From positions 32,811,521-32,875,520 of the forward strand of contig NC_058193.1 in NCBI RefSeq assembly GCF_907165205.1: a DNA stretch of 64,000 nt. Direction: 5' to 3'. The notes under the pieces are model-generated. The model saw nothing but the letters and a program-made list of their open reading frames with translations. It ran no database searches and had not been told where the DNA came from. Source of the stretch: Coccinella septempunctata. Its lineage: Eukaryota; Arthropoda; Insecta; Coleoptera; Coccinellidae. Shown here piece after piece: positions 46,404 to 57,344 of this stretch (positions are counted from its first letter, which is position 1; each line of letters opens with the position of its first letter). A program made the position numbers and the translations under genes.

Positions 46404-47423
46404 TTGAAACTCAGAAATTTGTCTAGAACACGCTGGGTTGCTAGAGCCCAAAGCATAAAGGCCGTCAATATTTCCTACGAAGAGATAGTTCAACTCCTCC
46501 AAGAAATTGCCGAAAATACTGACTTTGACAGCACCTCTAGAACAAAAAGTTCAGGATTGAGGAAGAAAATTTTGAATTTTGACTTCATTGTAACCCTTTA
46601 TTTCATGAAAAATGTGATGTTCAAACTAAAAAATTTAATTGAATCTATCGAGACTCCCGAAATAAATGTGATCGATTGCAATAATATATTAGAATTACAC
46701 ATTCAAATTTTGAAAACAATGAATGAAAATAGCTCATCTATCGATGATTTGATCGCCAGCGCAAAGCAGTTTGCTGAAAAATTCGACATCAATGTTGAAG
46801 AAGACTTTAAAAAATTTCATCGGCGTCGATTAGGACCCCAAAAATTCTATAGCAGAAATGAAAATGAGACAATTTTAGGTTTATATACATGTTATAGAAA
46901 AGAGTTCAAACAAGTATTAGACACGCTCATTAATAATTTATCATTGAACGTGATATCAGTAATAGAAACGTTAGATCCAATATTTAAAGTTTTCCATTTT
47001 CCGCTGAAATCACAAAATTTTAACCTGGAGTACTTAGAAGCATTGATCAATATGATTCCGCCAAAGCTAGATAGGCCAGACCCACAAGCATTACTTACCG
47101 AACTCATGATTTTATTTTCTGATTGCGAATCATGTAAATCATTAACTGAAGTAGCTGGTGTATTGACAACGAAATATAAAATGTTAAAACTCGCCGATTA
47201 CATTTTAAGATTTGTCGTAACTGCTGGTTATGGTACCAGTACTAACGAGAGAACGTTTAGTCAACTTAAGTTAGTAAAAAATGTTCTCAGAACAACAATG
47301 TCTGATCAGCGTCTGAACGATTTGCTTCTACTGAAATGCGAAAAAAAAATCGCAGCAACTCTTTCTCTTGAGTCAATAGTGACTTCTTGGAGCCTATTAA
47401 AAGAACGAAGAATTAAAGTGTGA
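46404..47423 (+). CDS. hAT transposase, C-terminal part with dimerisation domain
   Basis: A 339-codon open frame. It begins with LRNLSRTRWVARAQSIKAV, matching the conserved L..L..TRW..R block of this hAT subgroup, and ends with the hAT dimerisation region (TNERTFSQLKLVKNVLRTTM, SDQRLNDLLLL). The full transposase should be roughly twice as long; the N-terminal zinc finger and the first catalytic acidic residues are absent. The retained frame has no stops, which implies either a recent deletion event or recent transposition. It cannot encode a working transposase alone. The Met at 46404 may not be a real start, because the frame is probably the residue of a larger one. Confidence 0.85.
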   Translation: MKLRNLSRTRWVARAQSIKAVNISYEEIVQLLQEIAENTDFDSTSRTKSSGLRKKILNFDFIVTLYFMKNVMFKLKNLIESIETPEINVIDCNNILELHIQILKTMNENSSSIDDLIASAKQFAEKFDINVEEDFKKFHRRRLGPQKFYSRNENETILGLYTCYRKEFKQVLDTLINNLSLNVISVIETLDPIFKVFHFPLKSQNFNLEYLEALINMIPPKLDRPDPQALLTELMILFSDCESCKSLTEVAGVLTTKYKMLKLADYILRFVVTAGYGTSTNERTFSQLKLVKNVLRTTMSDQRLNDLLLLKCEKKIAATLSLESIVTSWSLLKERRIKV

Positions 47424-47722
47424 TCTGAATAGCAATATTTATGAGAATATTTTCTTGTTTCGTTGATTAGTTTAATTAATCACAGATTTATTATCACACT
47501 TGTTACTTGAAATATTTGTGAGGTATTTTCATTTATACTCATGTTCATTTATAATTAACTCTTTAAAAAACTGTAGGTACATATTTGTATTACATATCAT
47601 AATACACCTTTTCCATATCCTTGTTTTTTTCGATATCCTGTGAATTTTTTTTAAAGATGGGCGCCAAAATTCGAATTCCCCCCCCCCTCGGAAAAGCTCT
47701 TCGCTACGGCCCTGCCCCAGAG

Positions 47723-48428
47723 GCATAACTCAGAGCGAAGATTTGGAAACGGTCCAAGCACTCTTATACGAACCGGGTTTTGTAGGTCAAAGGTTGACAC
47801 AATTGGCAAATGGAAAATTTCCCGAGGTTGAAAAGTTCGATAATCCTTATCCATTGTGTAGCAGCGAAAGATTCAGTAGCGACTGGATAGAGACCGCACG
47901 ATACTTTACAGGAAGTTGGAAAGGATCCATTTGTCCTGGGGTTCATATGGTTTTATCCAACTGCTCTTTCCACCGCGTTATTCTTCTCTTTTTTGTTCAT
48001 TATGGCCGATGCTGAACTCGAGAATCGAGAACGGAAGAAATGGTAACTCGACTCTTATTTGGTAGTTTATTCCTTCACATTATGCAATGATTCTCCAATT
48101 ACGAAACACGCCCATTTACAACGTAGAACAGCCAACTTGCTCATCCTGGTAAAACCAGGATTCACTAGAACTTGCGAGAAAACGTAGATGGATCCAAACA
48201 TCAATAATTACCAACGTTGTGGCTGGCATTATCCACGTGATAATTTCTGTGACGTAGGTCGACCTTGTCTGTTATGTCGTATCGTTTCTAGGACACAAGA
48301 AACGTAAATAGCGTGTACTAACTGCACATGCATTGACTGCCGAGAAACGGGGAACCAGAAATATTGGCTTGCCATGCCAAGGGAATAAGGACTTGAGGCT
48401 GAGGGCCATTTACCAGATAAACCAGATC
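47723..48428. other. Unassigned spacer between hAT and mariner copies
   Basis: The sequence after the hAT target duplication has a 90-codon plus frame (47743-48015) with no recognisable domain. At 48428 it abuts the truncated 3' end of the mariner copy. Confidence 0.3.
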
Positions 48429-49362
48429 TTTTAAACTTTTTTTCAGTTGAGGAAAGAGGTGATAGTCGGATGGAGCCAAATCTGGTAAATAAGGGGGGTG
48501 TTCTAGTCATTCAAAACCTAAATCACGAATTTTTTGCATGGCAACATGAGATTTGTCTGCAGGGGCGTTGTCCTGCAAAAACAAAACACCTTAGGATAGC
48601 TTTCCGCGTCTTTTCTCTTTAATTTTTTCCCGTAGAGTGGTCAATAATGTCGAATAGTAATCTCCGGTTATTGTTCCACCCTTATCCAAAAAATCAATCA
48701 TGATTACACCATGGCAATCCCAAAAAACTGAAGCATGAACTTTTCCAGCAGATTTATGGACACGAACTTTCTTAGGTCTTGGAGGACCAGAGTGTCGCCA
48801 TTCCATCGATTGTTGCTTTGTTTCTGGATCGTAGAAATGTACCCAAGTCTCATCCATAGTAACAATTCAGTTTAAGAAGTCGTTTTCATCGTTTTCAAAT
48901 CGAGCACACGTCGAACGCGATGCCTGTACCCTTGCACGCTTTTGGTTAACATTCAAACATTTGGGGATCCGTTTTGCAGCATTTTTTCTCATGTCCAAAT
49001 TGACGTGAACTAGGTATATGATGAACGTATGAAATATTCTATATATCTGCTTCAGATATCCGTTTTAGCCCAATTCGACGGTCTGATAAAATCATGTCAT
49101 GAACTGCATCGATATTTTCTGGGACTGACACAGAAACTGGCCTTCCCGATCGGTCATCATCTTCAATGGAAAATTTACCTCTTTTGAAACTTGCAGTCCA
49201 ATTTTTCACGGTCGCATTCGAAGGACATTGATCAGCAAGTGTATTAAGCATATCTTCGTAAATATGCTTACCTCTTATCCTCTTCAAATACAGGTACTTG
49301 ATGATGGCTCGATACTCCAATTTTTCGATTTTCCTTCTTTTAATTTATTGCGTAACTCTGCT
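48429..49362 (-). mobile_element. Mariner copy truncated at both ends
   Basis: On the minus strand it carries the HTH region (EYRAIIKYLYLKRIRGKHIY at ~49320) and further on MDETWVHFYDPETKQQSMEW (48857) and VFWDCHGVIMIDFLDKGGTI. All three catalytic positions are visible (MDETW, LQDNAP, PSDYHLF), unlike the copy at 25231. The frame is broken between the two halves, and a TGA lies after IRDLGFE. Homology stops at 48429 and 49362 and no terminal repeats remain. Confidence 0.9.
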
Positions 49363-49364
49363 GC

Positions 49365-51410
49365 TCCCTACAAAATCGGGGTTGCCTGGAGGATATTCTT
49401 GCCCTAAAATGTATAATATGAATCCTATTTCTGATTGTTTGACCAGAAAATATCCTACTATGAGCTGTTGATTCGGAATGCTATGAGGAAGAGATGTCAT
49501 GACGACAGAATGGAACACTCTGTATCATACTTCCATCCTAAACTGGTCAATGTTGATCATCTAAATTCCGATATTTCATATACCTATTGCGAAAATTGCA
49601 TCTGATATTTGATCATCAAGGAGAACTTTGGATATCGATAAATATTAATATTATAGGAGAATCCTTCTGTTGCAACTGGATCTTCATTTATAATTAATGA
49701 GTCCCTGAAATTGGATTCGGTTTGTTACTCCTAATAATGAACCGTTCCCCATGAATACTACTCAAACTAGTAGATAATGTCATCTTATTCCATAATAAGT
49801 GAAAAATTCTCTTATGAGAAGGTCAACTGGACTCAGCAGTATAACTAGCGTTTAGATAGATTTGTCGTCAAGTAGCATATGGAATTTTGGCTAACACTTA
49901 TGCTTAGCTCAACCGATATTGGAATTATGTAAAAATATCAGTAGCTTTAGCCTTTATTTGAACAAAATATCAGGTCAGATAAAGTACAAAATGGTATGAT
50001 TGGAGTTGAACACTTTGTTCCAACACAGAAATGTTTTTTTATAGAACTGAATATTCCAAACAGAAAATCATATCCACGTGGTAACCCAAATTTCGGTGAT
50101 CATAAAATGAGCTACCAAACCCAAGGAAGCTCTCAACCATCCGAAAAATTGCGCGTTAAAATCAATGAAGTATCAGAGTCCACAGCCATAAGTGATCTGC
50201 GATTTCATTCAATTGGTTCCAATTGAATCAACATATTGTTTGGGTAGTATCTGGCGACAAAATAATTACTATAAGCGCTTTCGCAATCTTGATATCAACA
50301 AAACGGACTACTACATACGAAATTTCACGAGTATTGTTCTTGTGGCGATAAGATAACATTCGAATTTGAATGAGAATTAAGATTGGGGAAACTTCACGGC
50401 GTATTGGTAGTTCTGGAAGTTGCACCAACAAGTTGATAAAGACATAAGTTAAACCGTGAAATAGTACGTTGAAAACTGTCAATAAAATACAATTGTTTAA
50501 TCACTGGAGCACTGAAGATCTCCAGCATCATTACCAATGATGTCATTATAAGAATATCCAGGGAAGGTAAGGGTGATGTGGAAATTAGGCGCCAGAGAGA
50601 GTGTGACCAGAAGATAAAGAAAAGCAACATGGTAAAACATTCACAACGAAGTAGAAAAAGAGAAGAAGAATATCTACTGCTTTCTCCTCAATGACTGGCC
50701 AAACAAAAAAGATGGGGGATTCCCCTATTTTTAGACGATATATTTCATTCCAAATATGGGGTAATCACTACCATCATCACATCATTGAAAACTATCGTAA
50801 TTGTCCCATTGATATTGACCTAACCTTTGCAACATCATCGGCCACCGTGGTTTTGTAATAATACTGCATGTTTATGAATGAACACGTAGCCACGGTTTCA
50901 TAGTTATTAATCCAACTTTTGCATTAATTCGCTCCCAGTTGGCCTTGGCCGATGATTGTGTTAGAATTGAATTGCAGTTTTGTTTATTTTTTCTCGGTTT
51001 TTGCGCGCGAGAAGCCTTCAACTTTTTCAGGTGAAAACCAGAATATGCAAAGTCCGTTTTGGTGTCGTGACAGAAAGAATATAAACGGCTGCGAAAATAT
51101 AAAAACAATGGAATTATTGAACTTTGAGGTCAACGGGCGACATAGAACAATACGTTCGAATGTTAATGATGACGAAACAAAGGAGAGAAGTTTGTTCTAT
51201 GAAATATTGAAGGGGGGTATTCACGTTCCCTGTGATTTTTGGAGCTTTGTGCACTGAAAATTTCGATGAAACCTTCCCAGTTTCACCCTTGTAGAGGTTT
51301 ATTCAGAAAAAATAGTATTCTCACAATCTATGCAGTTTACACCCAGGAGTGTCAAAACAAGCAACTTTTCGAAAAAGATTTGAGTCGAAGTAGTTCTGAG
51401 TGGGGAGACC
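49365..51410. other. Gene-poor region, nothing coding seen
   Basis: About 2 kb with only short frames lacking domains (49996-50226, 50228-50630). 50870-51110 is richer in CG words and may be regulatory. Confidence 0.3.
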
Positions 51411-51416
51411 TACTCT

Positions 51417-52285
51417 ATACACGGTGAGTCTTTGACTCGTACAAATACTTTAACAGTAGATTTTTGAGGTCAAAAGAAACATTTTTTTCCTTCACCTTTT
51501 TTTCCGATTCGGCCCTGGTATGAAGATATAGACTTTTTTAGTTTCCATAATGAGCTATGCCTCTCCTGGAAAAACAAAATTACCCTCAGAATAACTAGCT
51601 AAATCTAAGGCACTACACACATCAGTGGACCTTTAAAACAGAGATGTATTCAGCCAATATTTCAAATTTCAGATACTTTTCAATTTTTGAACCTCAAATT
51701 ACTCGAAAACCACGCATTATACGAGGAAATACGAGGAAAACTTTTATTTTACAAAATGTTCAAATATTCATTAGATAACTTTCAACTTAGTTTCAAGATT
51801 CTTTGAATATTTGATATTTTTACCGTACGTAATCAAAGAGTATCAACTCTGATATTCTTTGACTTTGGTACTCTTTGTCGTAATGGTCATAATGAGAAAA
51901 CTGGAAGACATGGGTGATATCTTGTGTTCGAAAAGATTCATCAAATAATTGAAAAACTATATTCCGAAATTTATTTCATTCGATGAAACCGTTTGTGAGA
52001 TAAATTTTTTATGGTTTTTCAACAGCCTCTATCTTTCAAACCGAGCCGATTCGAAAAAAATGGTTAAGAAAAAAAGTGTTTCTTTTGACCTCAAGAATCT
52101 ACTGTTGAAATATTTCAACGTTTCAAAGACTAACCCTACCCCTAACATTTTTTTATGGTTTTTAACAGCCTGTATCTTTTAAACCGAGCCGATTCGGAAA
52201 AAAAGTTAAAAGAGAAAAGTGTTTCTTTAAATCTCAAGAATCTACTGTTGAAATATTTGTACGAGTCGAAGATTGACCCTGTATA
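51417..52285. mobile_element. ACAGGGTGAGTC-family element with a duplicated right end
   Basis: It starts CGGTGAGTCTTTGACTCGTA and reaches a first right end (CAAAGACTAACCCT, about 52137). It then repeats the ~150-bp right arm and ends TCGAAGATTGACCCTGTATA. The two right arms share TTTTTATGGTTTTTMAACAGC and the AACCGAGCCGATTCG block. A small local duplication near 51840-51880 (ATCAAAGAGTATCAACTC...) is also present. Confidence 0.8.
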
Positions 52286-52779
52286 TATCCTAAACATCAC
52301 CTCACAATGACTGAAAAGGTTTGCCACTGTTTTTACCTGGAGCTGTTCAATACGTTGCCAAATTACATTAAAAAAGTAATGCATGAAATGCTATTGGAAA
52401 TGGAGCCTTATGATTCAGGGAAATTGTATAGTAAATTGTAAATTTTTTCTTTCTTTTTCTATTTTTCTAGACACTATATTCTTTTTGCTATCTGTAGTGA
52501 TCAGAAATAAAGATGCTTTCAATTCTATTCTATTCGTATGCGGTGGACACCCTCTATATTATTGAAAATAATGGAAAACCAACGAATTCTGGGAACAATC
52601 ATTCGCCCATACTCGTATTTCATTATCGCTTTTTCCACATCATTTGTATCTTACGTAAACACGTCCAATTTCCCATTATCAATCCACCTTACGTATGCAT
52701 GCATAAATAAAATTTCAGATAAGGTGAAATAGTTACATTTCGAAATAATGCAGCGAAATTCGGCGATAAATTCGCCAAG

Positions 52780-52792
52780 GTTGCTCAGCAAC
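52780..52792. promoter_or_regulatory. RFX X-box-like palindrome
   Basis: GTTGCTCAGCAAC is a perfect 13-bp palindrome fitting the X-box pattern RYYNYY-N-RRNRAC bound by RFX factors. There is no gene start nearby, so its use is unproven. Confidence 0.35.
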
Positions 52793-52866
52793 AGGCTTCC
52801 AGTAGTCGTCTTGGGGGAGTTCGTTAGCATTTTTGCTTTACATATTATCGGAGAAAATCGACGTGA

Positions 52867-52892
52867 AGGGGTTGGGAGGGAAGGGAGGGGGT
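52867..52892 (+). other. Potential G-quadruplex motif
   Basis: Five runs of three or more G within about 26 bp (GGGG TT GGG A GGG AA GGG A GGGGG) satisfy the standard G-quadruplex pattern with loops of one or two bases. Confidence 0.6.
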
Positions 52893-54790
52893 AGTCGGGG
52901 TCGAAATACTAATTGAACGGTTGGTGCTTGGCATGAGTTTCATCTTTCGGTTCTGTAATAACTTCAAGAGATTATGAAGGAGTGGGGGAGATGTATCATA
53001 AAGTATACCTACATTTTAGGTCATTCGCTCCACTAAGACTTGGAATGGATGACTAGGGTAGCTTTTGTATTGGAATCATATACATGACCCATCGGGCAGG
53101 GGGTGATGGAGGACTAAACGAGTCTTCAGTTGACTTTTCTACCTGAATTCCCAATATCCAGACGATTTCAATAATGTGATTCCATGGCGAGAGCAAACAA
53201 AGCACCTTATCAATTTCATTTCCATTAGTATATTACGTCAGAGTCACTCTCAATATTTGTAGAAAATTATCCAGAGTGACTTCACACAAAATATGTGTTG
53301 ATAACATGGCCCTCCAAAAATATTTAACATCAATTAACGGCAACAACGCCTTTAGCATTTTCATGCAGCCATCATTTCAGATGGAACAACACAGGAATGT
53401 AGGATTTCAATTAACGATTCCAAAATTAACAATAATAATACCTATTGGAGTTCTATATACCTTCATTATGAATTTTCACCTCGAGTCAATATTCAATTTA
53501 GAGAAGGATATTCGTATTTTTTTCACATCCCTTGCTTTCAACAGCTGACAATTTGGAGTTTCTCCAATGTCAGCCAAATACAAAAGTATATTTACCGTAA
53601 AGTGTCTAGCAATTTTGGCCCCTCACAGTATTTATGACTCACTCCTAAAGTAAGGCCAAGATTTCGTCATCGATAATATGTCGAATATTACACTGTAAAT
53701 ACCACCATCTTGTGCCAATTCTACATTCCATCAGAAAAAATTGTCAAGGAGCCATTTATTTCGGTATAATTCCATGGTAATCATCAGCAATTTCATTAAC
53801 ATTGTGTTTCTCTTTTGTTGCAGAGCTAGCACAGTTCAATCAGGCAATAAGCAGACGACACTGTCCAAATTTCAAAAATCTTCGTTACCTGTTATTGAGA
53901 AAAGTGAGTATGAGATGGTTTACTGCAGTTTTCGCTTGCTCACCGTGTATATACGTCCCCCTAACGAGTTACCTATTGGAACACTGGTGTAAAAATAAAA
54001 TATCTTGGCATCAATTGTATTTTACAATTTGGAAGGAATCCAAAACGCCAAATTATATAATTAAATATTGTTGTTAAGGTTACACTCAACGACCATTCCT
54101 CAGTGTAGATATCACTCGGGTGATAGTGAACGGTGTTCGGTGACTTAGCTATGAGTTAACATCGACCTAGATGTCCTGCTCTAACCTGCCATTGTAACTG
54201 ATGAAATATTTTTACTATTTTAACGAGGTGAGCTTGTGTGTTCTCGACAATAACTGGCCGATAAGACTAAGCTTTTTTTCAATCAATATTGATATTCAAT
54301 GATCGAAAAGGACAATTTATTAGTCTGAGTAGTTTGATACAGAATTGGTCCTCATTTAGGGAATCTTATTGAAAAAAATGAGCATCAATGAAAGCTCTTT
54401 AAAAAGGGAAACACTGCATTGGCTGCTCTTAGTATATCTTGGACAAATAAGTCAAGTCTAACCAACTTCACCTTAAGAATAGCTCGACTACATCAAATAC
54501 TATATTTCTTTATTGAAGAAGTTAGGACATATATCTAAATATGATCTATGTTTTCCCCAAAACACTCATGATCTAAACGCTAAACCCTAAAATAAGCCTT
54601 CGTTGAGTTGATATTCTTCAATAACAATTCTAATCTACTACTGCCTCATGATATTCAGCTAATTTCTTCGACAATCCTGTGATATATGAAATGATAAAGT
54701 TCACAAATTTTCATTTAGACTGAGAAAACCTTTTTGGCCTTATCTTCCTAATGATTATTCCCATCTACTTTAAAGTATTGGAGAAAACCT

Positions 54791-55554
54791 ATACAGGGTG
54801 AGTCTTTGACTTGTACAAATATTTTAACAATAGATTATTAAGTTCTGAAGAAATACTTTTTTCCCCATACCATTTTTTCCGATTCGGCCCTGATAAAGAT
54901 ATATACGTTCAGTTTCATAATCAAATTTAAAGTCACTTTAATTTTAAAGCTTCCTTTAACCCTACTAAAAATGACATTAAAGGACGCTTTAAACTTAAAG
55001 TGACTTTAAATTTGATTATGAAACTGGACGTTAGTAGGCTTAAAGGAAGCTTTAAATTTAAAGGGACCTGTGACCCTGCACATCTGTGGGTCAGAGTTGT
55101 ATTCAGCCCCAAAGTACCCAATTTTGCAAATTTCACAGATACTTTTTGATTTCTCGAAAACGGCGCATTATACGAGAAAATATGAAGAATACTTTTATTT
55201 TACAAAACGTTCGAATATTCATTAGATAGCGTCCAACTTACTTTCAAGAGTTGGGTTTTTAAATTTTTGATATTTTAATGGTACGTAATGGTCATAATGA
55301 AAAAACTAGAAGACGTGAGTGGTATCTTGTGTTCGAAAAAGATTCATCAAATAAAAGAAAAACTATATTCCGAAATTCATTCCATTCGATAAAACCCTTT
55401 GTGAGATAAATAAAATGTTTTTATGGTTTTTCAACAGCCTGTATCTTTCAAACCGAGCTGATTCGAAAAAAATTGTAAAGGAAAAAAGTGTTTCTTTTAA
55501 CCTTAAGAATCTACTGTTGAAATATTTGAACGATTCAAAGACTAACCCTGTATA
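54791..55554. mobile_element. ACAGGGTGAGTC-family element carrying a nested palindromic insertion
   Basis: It runs from TATACAGGGTGAGTCTTTGA to GACTAACCCTGTATA. It is interrupted between about 54909 and 55070 by TTTAAAG-rich inverted repeats that are absent from the other copies. Confidence 0.85.
54910..55056. repeat. Nested perfect inverted repeat (31-bp arms) with overlapping second pair
   Basis: The arm at 54910-54940 (CAGTTTCATAATCAAATTTA...) is the exact reverse complement of 54996-55026 over 31 bases. A second interleaved pair, about 54943-54967 and 55031-55056 (TTTAAAGCTTCCTTTAA and its complement), overlaps it. Both sit inside the element at 54791-55554. Confidence 0.85.
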
Positions 55555-56640
55555 CAGAACTTAATAATGTTTGGAAATCATGCTCAAACTAATTATGTTG
55601 AGTTTTACTTCAGAGAATAGCATAGACGTCTTAAGGGGGTTTATTTTTCGAATATGAGAATCTTATTGGTACCTGTGATATCAGAAAACACCATAGATAT
55701 TGAATACATGTATACATGATTGGCTGTGATAGCGAAAGACATGTGGCGGATAAATAACTGATCTGAGTAAAAGTTGCCTCTTTCAGTTTTTAGTTTAATC
55801 ATGGATTTCATGGGCAACATCAATTCATTATTCGAAAACACTTCATATCTTGTATCTGAAACCGATACCAACTGCACAAGAAAGATCTTAACTGTAAAAT
55901 AATCCATTTCTGGGAACATTGTTTCCAATTCCACACCCATGCAGAATTGGATGACCCTGTTCGGTCGCAAATCCACCAAATTTGATTACATTCCCCATTC
56001 GGCCGTTTCATAACCGGGAGATAGCCATTAAAACACGGTCCTGATTAAGGTGAACCGACAGACCCTTCGTTGCAGTCAAAATCGGACCATAGAATGGGCC
56101 TTCCACAATAAAATCGAGGCTTGGGATGATTTGGGACCGAACTCTGGAAACTTTATCGCATCCAGCTTGTTCGATATGAATTTCGTGTTTGGGTCCGACG
56201 TTTGTTCGTGAGAGACTATCCGAATATTGTTTGCTGGCATGCAATCGAGGAAATAACCGAATCTAATAACCTTATCGTTGTAATATCGGTTGTATTGTGG
56301 TGAATGTGGAGGAAGGTACGATGTCGCAGATGGCGTTTTCTAGACAAAACAATATTCACCGATTTTCGATCATTTCCGGATTGGAGGACGCTGAGAATTT
56401 CACTCCAAGCTTCATCATTTCCATAATCTTCGAATCTTCCAAGTTTCGTCATTATATTGTGCTCGCATACAGTTCCAGAGTTTAAATGATCTTTGGTTCA
56501 TTAATATTAGCTACCAATATGAAACGTATCCTTTTTATGTCTCCTGAACGTTATAGTTGATCTATAATGAAAATGAAAACATCGCTGCACTCTAGATCGA
56601 AAAAAAAAGTTGAAACGTTCAAAATAGGTAGCAGTTCGAA
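55555..56640. other. Unassigned unique stretch
   Basis: Minus-strand frames at 55641-55979 (112 codons), 56008-56244 and 56216-56452 are open but show no domain or splice pattern I recognise. Composition is less AT-rich than the flanks. It may be conserved non-coding sequence or exons of an unrecognised gene. Confidence 0.3.
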
Positions 56641-57340
56641 TACAGGGCAAGTCTTTGACTCGTACAAATATTACAACAGTAGATTCTTGAGGTCAAAAGA
56701 AACACTTTTTTCCTCTACCATTTTTTTCGAATCGGCTGCGTTAAAAAGATACAGGCTGTTGAAAATCCATACAAAAATGTTATTTTCAGTTATATCTCAC
56801 TAACGGTTTTATCGAATGAAAGGAATTTCGGAATATAGTTTCTCATTTATTTGATTAATCGTTTTCGATCACAAGATATTACCCACGTCTTCCAGTTTTC
56901 TCATTATGACCATAACGTACCATGAAAATACCAAAAATTCAAAGAACCCAACTCTTGAAACTAAGTTGGACGCTATCTAATGAATATTTGAAGATTTTGT
57001 AAAATAAGAGTATTCTTCATATTTCATCGTATAATGCGCCGTTTTCGAGTGATTTGATATTCAAAAATTAAAAAGGTTCTGTGAAATTTGAAAAAATTGG
57101 GTACTTTGGCTGAATACAACTCTGTTTAAAAAATCCCCAGGTGTGTAGTAGCACATATTCATCTAGTTATTCTGAAGGAAATTTTGTTTTTCCAGTTGTG
57201 GAACAGCTCATTATCAAAACTTAAAATGGCTAAATCTTTTTATCAGGGCCGAATTGGAAAAAATGTTATAGGAAAAAAGTGTTTCTTTTGATCTAAGAAT
57301 CTACTCTTAAAAAATTTGTACGAGTCAAAGACTAACCCTA
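56641..57340. mobile_element. Full-length ACAGGGTGAGTC-family element (~700 bp)
   Basis: It runs from TACAGGGCAAGTCTTTGACT to GAGTCAAAGACTAACCCTA. Its arms contain AACAGTAGATTCTTGAGGTC and its interior matches the copies at 41475 and 54791. No transposase frame. Confidence 0.85.
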
Positions 57341-57344
57341 TGAA

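Larger units (their letters stand above)
46047..47714 (+). mobile_element. hAT-superfamily DNA transposon, internally deleted, 1668 bp
   Basis: The ends are inverted: CAGGGCCGTCGCTATAGGGG at the left and the reverse complement CAGGGCCGTAGCGAAGAGCT at the right. The element is flanked by a perfect 8-bp target duplication CCCCAGAG at 46039-46046 and 47715-47722, the hallmark of hAT insertion. It keeps a short N-terminal frame and the C-terminal part of the transposase but lacks the zinc finger and most of the catalytic core. Confidence 0.95.
52290..54785. other. Gene-poor region with an X-box and a G-quadruplex motif
   Basis: No credible exon. GTTGCTCAGCAAC at 52780-52792 and a G-tract cluster at 52867-52892 are listed separately. 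Frames at 53276 and 53741 show no domain. Confidence 0.35.

Noticed and set aside
51949..52384. Frames on both strands at the end of the 51417 element
   Set aside because: They lie in non-coding arms of the inverted-repeat family and recur wherever the arms occur.
55641..56452. Three consecutive minus-strand frames that might be exons
   Set aside because: No matching splice phases or domain could be established, so left as unassigned.
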